64,000 bases of DNA from Paracentrotus lividus (GCA_940671915.1 CALNVZ010003435.1:18494623-18558622); one strand, 5' to 3'. Shown: positions 21,977-39,705, counted from the stretch's first letter. Numbers and translations are program-made. The notes: a model not told the origin generated them from the letters alone.

Positions 21977-24414
21977 AATGGATGCATGCAACCTGTATAT
22001 CATGGTGCAACAGATCAACTTCTACTGCTTTATTAGGAGTAATATAAGGAGGGTGTGTGTTTGGGGGAGGTGGGGGGGGGGGAAGGGTTGGGGGCTTCCA
22101 CACCAAGCAACTGATGCTCTGTCCTTTAATCGTGCAACAGCTCAATTCTTATTGCACTAGGGGACTTGGGAAAGAGGGATTTCACACCATCATACTTTAC
22201 AATTTTGTTTTTCAATTTGAAGTACATGTACTGTGTATCTTGGAATTTTGTGGAGGTGCTATGATATTTTGAATAAGTCACCAGACCATGGATCGCAAGG
22301 TCAGGGGTTCAATTACCTGCCTAAACACTCATGTCCTGTACTGAATCAATAGAAATTCATAATTTAAATGACAGAATGAAAAGAATACATCATTTATTCA
22401 AGAAAATATGAATTGAGATCTTATGTTATAATAAAATGTAATTTTGAGATAAAGTATTTAATGAAAAAAGGATCCACATTTTCTTATTTAGAAAATGACT
22501 TATATCCAGAATGTTGATGTAATGTATTCAACTTTGTAATATTATTAACTAACTTTGTAATTAGACATTTAAGAAGATTTACCAGGTGGTATATCATCCA
22601 TTATTAACATTTCCTTGGCATAAACTGATTCAATGTTTTTTATATTAATAAGTCTATTTTGAAATCTTTAACACAGTAACTACAAGGGTGGAAATGTTTT
22701 ACTAATGAAATCATACAAATTGTCTTTTTGTGAACTTGCCTTTTTTCTTCTTCTTTTTTGTTGTATGAAATAAAATTTGTTGAGTTATCTTACCCACATT
22801 GATAAGTTATTTTTGTATTACCTTTGTAATTCTGTCTTTGTTGCATGTTGTTATCATAGACGTGTGTTATTTCATCGTCTGTGGACAAGCCAGTCAGACT
22901 TTTATTGTTTTATTGGTTTGTTTTTCATTTATGCAATTCAGCAACACTTTAGCATTCTTCTAAAGTGATATTTGACTTGGTCATGCTTCAGCAAACTTTG
23001 GAAAGCATTAAATAAACAGTTTGAGAAAATACTTTAAAAACATTAAAAAAAGGTTTATCTGGCGACGTATTGGTGGTTTTGAATGGATCGGTCATGTTTG
23101 ATACAGTCCACACCCATTAGATTTATGTAATGCTTGTTTCAGTTGACCAACACTGGCAAAATGTTCAATGTGGCAAGAGATTTATTGTAAGATTTATTGT
23201 TGTGTATGCCTTGGAAATTTTTATGCTTCGCTCACATGTATTGACCAGTTGAACTGGATTGTAATTTATTTGTGTCGTATGATACTTTAATGAGTCCTTC
23301 ATACAAATTGATTAAAAGATCTTCAGTATGGGTTCTTGGAATAAACATCCATAAACTTGAAAATACAGTCCACTCCCATAATATGGAGGTGCTCTAGAAC
23401 TAGCTTATTGCCTTGTTATTATAGAAACTTATTTCGTTATACTGAACACACATAGGCCCATATTCTGAACTGAATACTGAATTTGTATGATCGCAAGCTT
23501 GTGCCAACCTACATGTATTGTGCGACCCTTTGTCTTATGCATCAGTAAACATCAGAAAAAACGTTTGCACAAAAGCTGTGCACGAAATTGCGACTCCTAC
23601 AGATTCATTCTTCAGTTCAGTATCTGGGCCATTGATTTGCACATGCATTGTTTGAAATTTAGACTAAGATAATTGCCTATAAAGTAGGTCAAGACTAGCC
23701 CCAGAGAGTGTAGTTTGTGAATTGTAAACGCTTTGGTGGTCAAAACTGGTAAAGTACCTTAAAATAAGAAACTAGTATTGTTATTATTAGTGTTCTATTG
23801 TTATTGTATCTCTGCTCATTACAATGAGAATGGACTCTAAATGTACATGTATTAGTATACTGGTTTCTTCACATTTCATGATGGCTGTATGTGAAAACAT
23901 GAAGAAAGAGGAAATAATATGATTGTGTAAATATCCAACAGCATGTGAAGATGTGCATGTCTTGTACAGTTTTAGTAGAATAAAAGGAAAAGAACATGAA
24001 CTTGTTTGTTGGACCTGTGTTTTTATTGGTTCCCTACAATTTTTGTATTATTTTTAATACAGGAAAATCTCAGGAAAAAAAAAAGTTCTGCACCTTGACT
24101 TTAAGCGGTAATAACTCAACATATCTCGTCATTCTTGAATTTCATACTATTGAAAAGTTTATTTATTCCTCTTGGAATTATTTTTATTATAATTTTTTTT
24201 TAAATATTTGTAATGGTGATGTTATGCTTCAATGCGCAAAAACCTTGTATATGAGGGGGGGGGGGTTTCAAATTGGAAGCCTATCAGGGCTATTGTTTTC
24301 TCTTGAAATTTATGTTCACTGCGAGATCTTTGAGCATAAACAACTCACATGCAATTCTGTATTACAGGAATTGGATTTTCTGATAAAATGAGACACGTGA
24401 ATGAAAAGAGAATA
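21977..24414. other. Gene-poor stretch
   Basis: I see no supported exon. The sequence is AT-rich with a G-rich patch at 22050-22090, fragments of the dispersed 'tacagtccac' repeat near 23105 and 23365, and several AATAAA hexamers (for example near 23980). Part of it could be extended UBA2 3' UTR, but nothing proves this. Confidence 0.4.
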
Positions 24415-24429
24415 AGAAATTGAATGGTC

Positions 24430-24604
24430 ATAATCATTTTATTGAATGACAAATGTTCCTTTTGCATTCTGTACCATCGGTGATATCTGCCTCTGTGTTC
24501 TAAAGTGTGTTGACCTACTGGCCGAGGTCAATGACATTGTTGAGATCATGAATGATGAGCCACCATGATGTGTTGACTGAATCATCCAGGTATGCTCTTG
24601 GGAC
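24430..24604 (-). CDS. Candidate 3' terminal exon, left arm of inverted duplication
   Basis: On - an acceptor ('gttttaaaacag') precedes sequence that can be read VPRAYLDDSVNTSWWL up to VIDLGQ-stop, with AATAAA near 24438. The right arm has the counterpart at about 59204-59390 (acceptor 'tttttataacag', FPRAHTSSM and VIDLG-stop, then AATAAA). Conservation of acceptor, coding tail and polyadenylation signal in both arms suggests a last exon. The reading frame is uncertain: the phase predicted from the upstream candidate exon gives a different frame. The function is not recognised. Confidence 0.3.
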
Positions 24605-25050
24605 CTGTTTTAAAACACACAGGGAAAAAATGTGATATAATAACTAGCTGGATTACTAAAAAAAAAAAATGTAATGCAAACATGTGACTAATACTAGAGC
24701 CATGAGCGTCCTCGGACAGTGTGTGCGCTCTATAAAATTTCACTATTATTCCTATAATAACAATGTAATTATGATGAAAATCATTGTAAACTATTGATTT
24801 TAGTAATAAAACAAAGTATATGAAGAAGGATGAATTTTTACCATACATAATGTTGGAGTCATTTCTCTTTTGATGAATATTAATTTGTATCCATTTTTTC
24901 CTCGTTATCTCTTAACCCTAAGCCCCGCATCCAAATAGAAAGCCGTCATCTATTTTGTTTAGAGAAGCTTATAAGAGCACAAAAGAACACACCTATATGA
25001 ATCGCCGATATCAAGTACATCGTCGTCTGGCCGGCAGAAGGGCCTTAGCA

Positions 25051-27979
25051 GCCTTGCGCGCATAAAAACACTTTCCGAGTTATTCACGTTTTAATGGTTT
25101 GAACGGCTCTCGAATTGCGAATACTTCGTGCATGAATCTAAAATTTTTTCAAATATTTGGAATATTTAATGAACTTCAAATTTGGAAAGTTGCAATTTCT
25201 AAACCACATTAGTTTTAAATATATTAACAGTTTTATGCTAAGGCCTTTCTGCAGGGACACAAACATCGCGCGCCTTCCCCCGGTAAAAGGGCCGTAAGCC
25301 CGTAGGGCCCTTCTGCTCGGAAATTTTGACGCAGCGCGCACAGTATGAAAAGGGCCTTGTCCATAGGCGTACGTGTTATATAGCAAGCGCGTTTTGCAGG
25401 CGTAGGGGGCGTTCGATTTATCTTCGTTATGTGTTCATTTCGTTTTATTTACACCATAAACATGGGTAAATAAATGATAAGTAAACTGATCAACATCTTT
25501 ATATGAAAGTTTAACCCAATGCAAATGAAGACGTGAATATGCAGTGAAAAACTATCACAAAAAATTGTTTAATATAGTCACAAACTATTGCCAATTGATG
25601 AGAATCTCATTATAATGTCATCATGAGAACTTTTTCTTTGTTTTCTTTTCTCTCTCTCTCTCTCTCTCCTGAATTAAGCATTTCCTTTTATCTCTTGACT
25701 TCTTGAATATCCTACACATAATACTATTGAGATACCCCATCGAGTCATAAAATGAATTCAAACAAACCACTAGCGGATCCAGGATTTGGCGTGAATATAT
25801 TTATATATTTATATATTTATGTTTTTAGGGGGCTCTTCATACAATATTTTTGGTGTAAGGACAGGCCCGCTACCCCCCCCCCCCCAAATCCCTGAGCGTA
25901 TTATGTCACTGTCAATTTTCAATCTACACTATACTGGCCGTAGTCAATAGTCACCTCATAAACCCAAAATAAAGCCTTTATAATTATGCACATGCATATT
26001 GTTATATTTCATTCACAATTATGGTGTTATCGATCATTTTTAAATTATCTGAAAGCTGAAACTTGTCACTTTTTATCCATGAGAACAGATGATGATCATA
26101 CCAAATCAATTTTTAACCAAAGGGGAGGACAATTTTTTTTTCTAACTGGGGATTATCATTGGAAAATCATTAAACCGTTCCATATCTTTTCAAAGTTCTA
26201 TTTACATTTTTTCGTTTATACATTTCCCAAGGATAAAAATTGCCATAAAAGCCCAATACAAGATTAAAGCAAGACGACGGGGCCCCGAGAAAAATATTAT
26301 CTTTTGTGTTGTTTCGAGGGGGATTAGCACTAAAATCAGAGGATGTGATTATTCCGCAATATATAATAAATCCTTGAAAGAAACCCTTAATGCAATATAT
26401 TCTTCTTTTGAGACCCAATAATCATGGCAATTGTGACATATCGATCGATGAAAGTAAATTGCATGAAAACGTTTTTGCAATACAGACCGAAATATATCTT
26501 GGCAACGGCACAGATAAATTTATCTTCTCTGGTCGTTTTGCTCCGCCCTTGTTTTGGAACCATATGGTCATTATTAATTTTGTAAAAAATATTAAAGAAA
26601 TATGTAAAAAAAAAATTGGAGAAAATATAAAACAGCTATTTTTTTTATTCCACTGACAATCTCCACTTTTAACAAAGAAATCAATTTTAGGGTGCTTTTT
26701 TTTCCCCCACCCGTTTGGTAATAAAATGACGGGGTTTGGTCATTATCTGCTCTCAGGAATAAAAAAATGTCAACAACACTATGATTAGGCTTTAAATGAA
26801 ATAAAATGATATAAAAAAAGAGGCCTGTAATTTTTGGTTTAGGAGGTGTCTAATTTGATAATTGATAAAAGTTTATTTCTTCTGGATAAATAATTGAAAA
26901 TCGAATCTGTCCATTATAGGTTGTATTGCTTTTCTTCAATTTATCTTTATTTAGTTATCTATTTTTAATTGTTTAGTATGTTTTTATATGGCAATTTGGA
27001 GGGGCATTATTGAAATTGTAATAAACATTTGAACATTGAAAGAATGTTTCTAGTTTATAATCCTAATGATAGATAAAGGCAGGTCAAGTCTACCTAAACA
27101 TCATGATACTCATGGATATAAGTCATCTACATGACTGTATTCATCTTGAATTTTTCACATCAAATTAAAATACAGTACAGGCCTAATAATAACATGGAGG
27201 CAAACATATCTATTTGAAACATACCTGTAGCTGTTGCCTTATCATAAAATTTTCATATTTTGTAACCTACCACCTGCTTCAGTCCTGATGATTAATATTC
27301 TAGTGGTTGCTGAAGGGTGTGGACAAACCAAGATATTGCTTGTATGTCTATTTAGTAATTACAAGTAAATATGCAACACAATACCTTTTTAAGGTTTCTA
27401 ACTTTATTTCAAACTTACCCATTACTAAAAATGTATTTCATCATAAAATACAGTTTATTTAGTGTTTTCGCGAATAAAATTTGTACTAATTGTATCTTAT
27501 TACATATTTTTCAATATCTAAAAAAAAGGAAAAAAAATAGTTAAAGGTTTAGCTGCAAAAAATGTATAGATCACGTCTTATTTTTATTACTTTAAATAAC
27601 AGGTGCAATGAAAGAAGTTTGATTCAAACTAAAAAATCACATTACATTTGCAATATAATTAGTCATGAAAAGAATAATGGGAGACTGTAGTGGAAGAAGT
27701 ACCAAATTTATTTTTGTTAAATAGTAGTCAGAGGAACGATACATTACACATAGGCCTATTGCTTTGTACTTAAAAATACAAGTTAGGATGGACATTCAAA
27801 CGGAAAATCACGTCTTTTATGTAACATTTCTGATGCACAGGCCTCAGAAAAAAATTGAAGATCGCATTGCAAGAAGCAGACAGTCTGTTTAAAAATAAAT
27901 GAATTCCTTGCATTAAGCTGAACCTAACCTAAAACCTACTTGAAACATTTTAAGATTAATTCGGTTATTATTTCCTTGT
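25051..27979. other. Interior of inserted element without recognised genes
   Basis: AT-rich sequence with a (CT)n run near 25648-25668, a 'tatatttatatatttata' run near 25797 and a 'cggatccaggattt' dispersed motif near 25785. Open frames are short and not supported by splice signals or similarity. No transposase or reverse transcriptase motif is visible on either strand. Confidence 0.4.
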
Positions 27980-30607
27980 TTAGAGAATCTGATAATTGTT
28001 TTCAGTCGGCGGCAGTTTTGCTGTTGGTTTGGTAGAGAAGCTTGGTAAACACCCAAGTTTAGAGCCACTTACAGCTGTGCCATCAAAAGGTATCTGTCAA
28101 ACAGAAAGTGAAATGAAAATCGCAAAATATTTTTTTTTTAAATACTATAAGAATGATAAAATGAAAAACAAGTAGAATAACATAAACTGTCCTTTCAAAA
28201 GGTCTATTGGGAATTTAAATCATATTTGTTTCATAGTACACGACCCACTTACAGTTCAGCCATGATTAAAACTTGGAGGATAACAAATATTTTATAAGTT
28301 TTAATTAGAAATCATTACAAGTCCCACAGCTATTCCTATAATTTTGACCGGACTTTTTGAAAAAAATGGTTCTAATTGGGTGGCAAGGGGGTGGCCTGGA
28401 ATAGATGGTGGCCAAAGGTCTCAGCTTTGAAACCTGCAATAAAGTGTGGGATGTTACACATTTGTCACTGCTAAAATAAAAACTAACAAACCTTTTTTTT
28501 TTCTTCTTCTTCTTCCTTTTTTTTTTTTTTTATATTTTTATCTCAAAGTCCCCAAAGTGTTATAATTTATGCAACAAATATATTTTTTAAACAATTTATG
28601 TTTACACTTAATACACAATAATAGAATTGAATATTTTCCTTTTCCACCGCCACTATTATATGTTTTATTTGAGCATTTTTTATGTAACTGACTACTACTA
28701 CTTTTTTATATATATATTTAGTGTTTGTTTGTTTGTTTGTTTGGTTTTTTTTTGGGGGGGGGGGGTTTTCAGAAGGATTTGGAAAACACACCTACAAATA
28801 GTGTAGATGCATAATTTCTAGTTTCAGAAAAACAATGTATTGTACAGAAACAATATGATTTTCCTCCAGTTTTGCCACAGCACTGCCCACATCACATACA
28901 AAGTATGAATGTAAGGTAACATATTTCAGAGTGTCTAATTTTTGTAATATATCTCTGAACTTCAAGTTTGTAGAAAAAAAAAATCATCAGAAGTAATTAG
29001 CAGCCTTTGTGGACTTTCAAAGATTTGTCTGGAGAATGTATTCCCCCCCCCCCCGTTCATACAAGGGCTATATTAATGTTAAGAAAATATAATAATGGTG
29101 ATGACAATAGCAATATAATAATAATTAACTTACCAAAATAGCTAACAGCATGTACAGGATCATCTTCTTGGTGAACTGTTTGTTAGAAGACCATGCATGA
29201 GTACAAACACCTTGTTGTCCTTGAATCAGGAATGTAGGTAGACACATAATGCTAAACAGATAAGAGATATTCAAGAATTACTTATTTATTAATACAAGAA
29301 TTCCTTTTTCTACTTCATAAATATTCATCTAATAATTTCATTACTAGTACTTGGAGATGACCAAGTGATACACAGTTAAAAGTGTAAGATCATTTGATGT
29401 AGATGAATGAAATTTTAGCAATAAAAATATAATAAAAAACAATAATGACAATAAAAATATCAAAATAAACGGTAAAAATGTCCAAATAGATGTAATGACT
29501 ACAAATCAATTATGTGTAAATTAATTATATCATCTAATAAATTCAATAGAAGCCTACAATAGACTTCTAATAATAATAATGGCAGAGTTAATATTGTGGA
29601 AGTTATTAGCACTTACCCCATAAATATGAAAGTGGAAAAATTAGCAGGTATTCACTATCTAAGCATCAAATGATTTCTTCAAGAAGAGTCAGGCCTGTCA
29701 CCACATCATCATTTTCTCTCCCATGAAATAGTTCATTATCCTAAACAAATAGCTAGCAATTTGACTGCACATACTTGCTTCATTGTAACATGGGACAGCA
29801 TCCGACTTGATAACCAGGTCCTGAAACTGAAAGAGAGAAGAAAATAACAATATTGTAATTGGACAGTGGACCAAAGATTATTTCAAAGTAGTCTACAGGA
29901 CCAAGTATAGATTTTACTCTTCAATGGACATTAACTTGATAAATCAGGCTTCAACTTTTTATAACTTTCAAAAATCTGTTATAAAGAGTTTTTATATCTA
30001 GATCTAGACCCCTACTTCGTAAAGTTTTATTATAACCAGGCTTAGGCCAGTCTTAAATTTGAAATAATTAATTACGAATCCCATTTCCGTAGGCTAAACT
30101 CCATCAAATCATTTGCAAACATGACAAAACAAGACAGGAAGGTTCTACAGTGGCTAACGACGGCGGGCGGGCCGCGGGCCTGTATTTTCTGAATTATATT
30201 TCTAGAATGGTCCAGGTCCGAGGATCGGGTCGAAAGTAAGACCAGGTCCAAGTCACATTTTAACATGTTAAGCATGTAGAAATGGTGTAACGAAGTGGTA
30301 TAGTACTGAATACCATATATTTACCGAAATGAACAACTTCTTAACAAATAGGACTTTTCTATTAATATGGTATCTTATCTTATCTTAAAATAAACAATTC
30401 ATGTCACCTCCAACACCAAATTGAACACACGGGACTGATATTGAAACAAATTAAGCCTCAAGCATAACACTGCTTTTATGAAATTTTAAAACGTTTCACA
30501 GTATTTTATTTATATGATATTAGAGTTTTGGAAAAATGTATTTAACTTAAGCGTATTTGAATTGCCATGCTTACCTGGTGTCGAAATAATGACATAAATC
30601 CTGGCAT
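27980..30607 (-). CDS. Candidate four-exon gene for a 94-residue membrane protein
   Basis: Four exons on - join in frame with AG/GT borders: 30575-30607 (MPGFMSLFRHQ), 29775-29826 (FQDLVIKSDAVPCYNEA), 29134-29219 (QQGVCTHAWSSNKQ, then FTKKMILYMLLAIL) and 27980-28093 (IPFDGTAVSGSKLG ... NYQIL-stop). The product would be 94 residues with one short hydrophobic segment (MILYMLLAIL) after basic residues, so it is possibly membrane-anchored. The region just upstream of the start is GC-richer and holds 'acatgcgcagcgg' and 'tgcgcgtgcgcac', resembling NRF-1 sites found at housekeeping promoters. It lies entirely within the 5.9-kb insertion. I do not recognise the family, and the exon choice is mine. 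An alternative + strand reading of 28016-28091 is also open. Confidence 0.35.
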
Positions 30608-30669
30608 TTTTTTTCCAAAATGGCCCAGATCAGCGTTAACTATTGGATCATGGACAGCTGACGGACTGC

Positions 30670-30725
30670 CTGGCACATGCGCAGCGGACAGCTGACATAC
30701 TGCGCGTGCGCACACGCTTCTAAGG
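30670..30725 (-). promoter_or_regulatory. Possible NRF-1-like promoter sites
   Basis: Two 'gcgca/gcgcg' palindromic motifs ('cacatgcgcagcgg', 'ctgcgcgtgcgcacac') lie 60-110 bases upstream of the candidate start at 30607. They resemble the NRF-1 consensus, but this is a motif match only. Confidence 0.3.
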
Positions 30726-30928
30726 CCCTTCTGCTTGGAAGAAAGTTGCTATTGTCGACGCTAAGGCCCTTTTACAATTCATTATTATTCAAAAAATAAT
30801 AAATTTTGGGGGTCGACCAATATATAATCAGAAAGCCCGTGAAATACTCTATCTTATGAGTCGAAAATGTAAAAACTGAAAATTTGACGAAATTTCGTGC
30901 TAAGGCCCTTCTGCCGGCCAGGCGACGA

Positions 30929-31790
30929 CATCTTCCCCCTCCTTGACCCTCATTTTCACCTGTTCATGCAGTAGGTATAGGTCATGACCACCAAAGAATT
31001 CGAGTTAGCCTAGAAGCAAGACCTAGGCAGAACCTTATTTATACGTCCATTCCTTCCCCATTGTTCTTGATGATATCATATCCAGTCAGTGACTTATAGT
31101 CACCCGTAGCTTATACGGTCTTCTTCCAGGCTTCCACCGTCTTCATTTTGAAAAAACGAGTTAGGTTGTCACTTGTAGACGGACCTTAGCAGAACCTTAT
31201 TTGTACGTCTATCCACTCATCATTGTCCATCGTCATTACAGCAAGTGACGTGGAATCACCAGTAGACTACTAGTATCAAGTGTTCCTCAGGGCTTCCACC
31301 ATCGTCATTGTAAGAATATTAGTAAGGTTTTCACTTGTAGACGGACCTTAGCAAAACCTTACTGGTATGTATATTCCTTCGCCATTGTCCTTGATAATAT
31401 CTTTTTCAGTGAGTGACGTGAGTCACCAGTAGCCTATATTGTCAAGGCACCCATCATCTTCATTGTGAGAATATGAGTTAGGTTGTCACTTGTCGACGGA
31501 CCTCAGCAGAACCCTATTGGTACGTCCATTCCTTCCTCATTGTCCTTAATGATATCATCACCAGTCAGTGACGTGGAGTCACCAGTACAGTCTCGTCGAA
31601 GCTTCCACCATCTTAATTGTGAAAATATGAGTCAGGTTTTCACTTGTACACAGACCTTAGCAGAAACTTATTGGTACGTCCTACGTCTATTCCTTACTCA
31701 TTGTCACTGATGATATCATCCCCAGTCAGTGACGTGGAGTCACCAGTATACTATGGTAATCTACAAGGCTTCCAGCATCTCAGATACTGT
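30929..31790. repeat. Tandem array of about 155-bp units, left arm
   Basis: Units spaced about 155 bases carry 'cagtgacgtggagtcaccag' (near 31085, 31246, 31413, 31567 and 31725), 'gcagaaccttattgg' and 'cacttgtagacggacc'. About five copies are present. The same unit, inverted, is arrayed in the right arm at 57640-58790. On - each unit can be read around GDSTSLTGDDIIKDNEEG. It lies 3' of the - strand myristoylation-signal gene. Confidence 0.75.
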
Positions 31791-31913
31791 CAATGAACAC
31801 CTGATACATGAACCTTCTCTCTCTCTCTCTCTCTCGAAGCTGCTCCGAATTTTGACATGCCTGTAATAAATGAAACCAGAATAGATCTTGATTGTGCTAT
31901 ACATGAATACCAT

Positions 31914-32051
31914 GTACACTCGTTATAACAAGATCTGATATAACAAGATTCCAAATATAACACCTCTGTGCATTCTTTTGTTTTGGAAGATTCCCTTTAT
32001 AAGGTAATAAACATTGTTCCTGGGACCTCGTTATAACAATTTTCCACTGTA
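31914..32051. mobile_element. MITE shared by both arms, left copy
   Basis: The ends 'tgtacactcgttataac' and 'gttataacaattttcc' are inverted and the interior has 'cctgggacctcgttata'. The same element occupies the equivalent position in the right arm (57351-57477). It therefore inserted before the inverted duplication formed. Confidence 0.65.
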
Positions 32052-32243
32052 AGTAGAATTTGATAATAGAAAAAGGAGTCTTATTCACTAATTTAGTTAT
32101 TGATAATTACATCAGCAAAATATTTTCTACGGTTCCATATTTCATTACCCCTAATCAATTTAGATTATCTTCACCAATTTAAGTCAAAGAACAAACCTGT
32201 TGAATGTCAGCCAATTACATATAGTCTCCATTAGCATTATTAT

Positions 32244-36678
<4,435 letters not shown>

Positions 36679-37080
36679 ATTGATCTAAATCTATATAAAC
36701 TGACTCGACTCGAAAGTTAACAAAACGATAACTGCTAGAAAAACGTAAACACAGCATTGCCATGCCCATATCGCGTAGATGACGCGGGATTTATTCATGA
36801 TGCAACAATGAAAACGCGTAACGCACAAAGTTTGTTGCACTGTGTGACGTGTCGGATTGATATTATTATCCAACTGTATGATTGGAATTTAGTTCTATTT
36901 GACAAGATTTTACCCCCTGACTAGTCGCTTGTTTCCTGGACAGTTTAAGATCTACTGATTTATAAAAGGCTAAATGAAGCACCTATTCTTCTTATTAAGA
37001 CCGCAACTTTTAAGGCAATAGCAGTGCATACACAATAATTATTATAGTCAGCCTCCATGGCTCTTCATGCTGTTTTTCCC

Positions 37081-37221
37081 AGTCACCATCATCATCATCA
37101 CCATCATCATCATCATCGTCATCATCACCATCACTTTTATCACCATCAACAATATGATCATCAGTACCGTCGTCGTCATTATCATATTTTTCTTTATCAT
37201 TATCATCATCATCATCATCAG

Positions 37222-37259
<38 letters not shown>

Positions 37260-37345
37260 CGACACCACCATCATCACTGTCACCATCACCATGACCATGT
37301 ATCATCGCCATCATCACCAGCATCATCAGCACCACCACCATCATA
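37081..37345. repeat. (CAT)n microsatellite
   Basis: Imperfect CAT/ATC repeats run for about 265 bases. Poly-His, poly-Ile and poly-Met open frames across it are artefacts. Confidence 0.9.
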
Positions 37346-37354
37346 AGAAAATAC

Positions 37355-37545
37355 CTCACAAAATCTTCAACAGAAAAATTGGTTCATGCTTTAATTTCCT
37401 CCCGACTCGATTATGCGAATGCCCTACTCTTTAACTTACCACAGACCCAGTTGTCAAAGCTCCAAAAGCTCCTTAATGCTGCTGCACGTATTGTTTCCCT
37501 CTCCAAAAAACGCTTCCATATATCACTCCTACTCTGAAATCTCTA
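37355..37545 (+). mobile_element. LINE reverse-transcriptase fragment (CR1/L2 type)
   Basis: Frame + from about 37364 reads STEKLVHALISSRLDYANAL, then LFNLPQTQLSKLQKLLNAAA and RIVSLSKKRFHI, then a stop. This is the thumb-side region of CR1/L2-type LINE reverse transcriptases (SRLDYxNxLL, LQxxxNAAAR). It is truncated at both ends. The same kind of LINE contributes 3' ends inside the neighbouring palindrome. Confidence 0.75.
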
Positions 37546-37550
37546 ACTCG

Positions 37551-37635
37551 TCGTAGGCTACGGGGCACGTGCCATCGACGTAGCCTGCGTTGTATGTGCA
37601 ATGCACGCACAGGTCCTAATTCAACTTCTGCGATG
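37551..37635. repeat. Inverted single unit of the palindrome's central tandem repeat
   Basis: The sequence 'gtcgtaggctacggggcacg' through 'caggtcctaattcaacttct' is the reverse complement of 40401-40483 in the tandem array. One array unit thus also sits at the outer edge of the left arm of the palindrome. Confidence 0.6.
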
Positions 37636-38569
37636 GAGCTGCGTGAAAATTAACCCCCCTGGATCATGTAAGCTTCGGAGGGGAAGCCAGGAAAATTAGC
37701 CTCGATTCTATCAATATCACATATTCGGGCCCTTTTTTCAGGAAGAGTTCTGAGCATATATTGTTAATGATTTGGATTTTTCCCTCAGCCAGCGCCCTCA
37801 AAATATACCCCTCCACACATACATTTTGTGGAGGCTTAGGTTAGGGGCCTACACTAATGCTATACATATTATATGCATTGTGCTAGTTATTCCACGTCGT
37901 TCACGCTCCCATACAATTTGACCCACATTCAAAGATTACAAAGACCATACTCGTACCTGCACATGCAGGTAATATTTGGGCACTGTTGGTAATGACTTCA
38001 ACATTTGACATATTGTAAGACAGGGGGTTGGTGATAATTGTTTCTTCACAATAAAAAGTTAGAGACAGTAGTATTTGATTCAGATATAAACAAATGATTA
38101 GACTGTGTGTCATTTTGACAATTTTATGCAATTAGGCAAATGAGCTTAGGGCGGTCCATATCAGGCGCGGATACAGGTGAGGGCCCGACGCGCCGCGGCC
38201 CCCCCCCCCCCCTAGCAAAAAAAAAAAAAAAAAAAAAAAAAGGAAGAAAAAAAAAGAGACAGGAAAAAAAAAAATCGAGTAAAATCGATGAGCTGACGAT
38301 TGACCCCCACCCTACCCCTATAGCTGAACACAGATGGACCTCTTTGTTGGACGTAAGGCCAAAAAAAAATTAATACCCCCCCCCCCCCGCTTTATCGCTC
38401 CGCCAGGCGTGACGTGAGAAAAAATTGGTGTACCTTTTGTTCGGCCGCGTGTAACGGGAAAAAATTTGGTGTGCAAAAATCTGGAATTCCGATGTGGTGC
38501 CCCCCTTGTTATGAAATCCTGGATCCGCCCACGCATCTTTACCTGCATGACCTCATGCTGCGAATCTTT

Positions 38570-38602
<33 letters not shown>

Positions 38603-39399
38603 AATTTTTAACAACGACCATTCTTACGAAACTGGGGGAGTGGTACCTACATTGCAGCAGAAAATCTGAAACATTATTTGCATCTTGATTAGAATGTGTC
38701 TTATATTATGAACATATCAAAACCCTTTAGTTATTGTCGGAAAGTGGTCAAAAATTTAGATTTTCGTAGGGTTGCCATATCTGCGTATGCCTAATAGGGC
38801 CTTGTCCCTTTGACAAACAATTGAACAAAACTTGCAAAACCAGTATCGAATTCTAACCGCTGGTTACCTCTTAGTTGTTGATTGTTTTTTCTTTACAGAC
38901 TTCGTTGACACTCTGGTACAACTATTGTACCAGAATTATTGTACCGAAGTTCCTATTCAGAACTGTTGATACCGTCGTACCAGAGCTTGTTCATCTGGCG
39001 TACCCCAACTTCATTTTCAGACTCATACTTTCAATAACCTCCATGAGAATTGCGTATTAAACTTCGTAAGTTCTGGTACCGAAGTTAGTACTTCGCTTAC
39101 AAAATCGGAACCTCGTGTATTCGGTGTAACGGACCAGACTTTGTTTGAATTTTGTCGGTGTCTTCACTTTCACTTTTCGGGACCCTGGCTACTATCGGAC
39201 GTTCCGGAACCATCTCCGGGGATCGATAAATAAAAAAAGTTTTTCATCCCCAGCAATGCCATCTTTCGTTGTTTTTTTTTTTTCTTCTCAAACTTTGGAC
39301 CCCTTTCTGCATATACCTGCTAACACAAGACCCCTCTGTCCTACCCCACGAAACGCATCTGGACGTAGGGTTGCCACTGCGTCTTTAATAATAATAATC

Positions 39400-39670
39400 A
39401 TATGATATGATTTGATATGAGCCAAATCCACTCGTGGCAGTGCTCAAGCCGCAATGGAAAAAGGAGGAGAGGGGAGAATGATAAAAATACATTATAACAC
39501 ACACATAAGTTCAATAACGAAAGTAACGAGCTAGAATAAACAAGCGTTGAATAGGAGGTTTTTATTTTGTTTTTAATTGTTCCACTGAAGTACAATTACG
39601 TATATGACAGTGGAAGCTCGTTTCCATTAGAGCTGCGGCCTGCATGGCGAACGCCCGATCGCCCAAGGCT
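39400..39670 (-). mobile_element. LINE 3' end, left arm copy
   Basis: On - this is the mirror copy of 40840-41140, decayed. Short stretches match the coding tail of a CR1/L2-type LINE (GDRAF.HAGPALWNELP region, with indels) and the following 3' UTR. Confidence 0.55.
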
Positions 39671-39705
39671 TTTTAAAAGATTGGCGGAATAATTCTAATG
39701 TACCA

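Larger units (their letters stand above)
25022..30928. mobile_element. 5.9-kb inserted element with inverted ends and 5-bp target duplication
   Basis: The left end 'gtcgtctggccggcagaagg' and the inverted right end share 'ctggccggcagaagggcctt'. The repeat 'acatc' flanks it (25017-25021 and 30929-30933). The right arm of the inverted duplication has the uninterrupted sequence near 58868-58885 ('gaagatgtactcgatatcgg'), so the insertion is inferred from an empty site. Additional 'aaggcccttctgc' copies lie inside each end (near 25245, 25310, 30725 and 30765). I find no transposase. The interior is AT-rich apart from a candidate small gene on - (27980-30607). The class is unknown. Confidence 0.75.

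Noticed and set aside
28016-28091. A + strand exon reading GGSFAVGLVEKLGKHPSLEP
   Set aside because: It has AG/GT-like borders, but no neighbouring + exons fit. The - strand reading joins three others in frame.
37057-37434. Long open frames with poly-His, poly-Ile or poly-Met
   Set aside because: They are translations of the CAT microsatellite on both strands and have no other coding sign.
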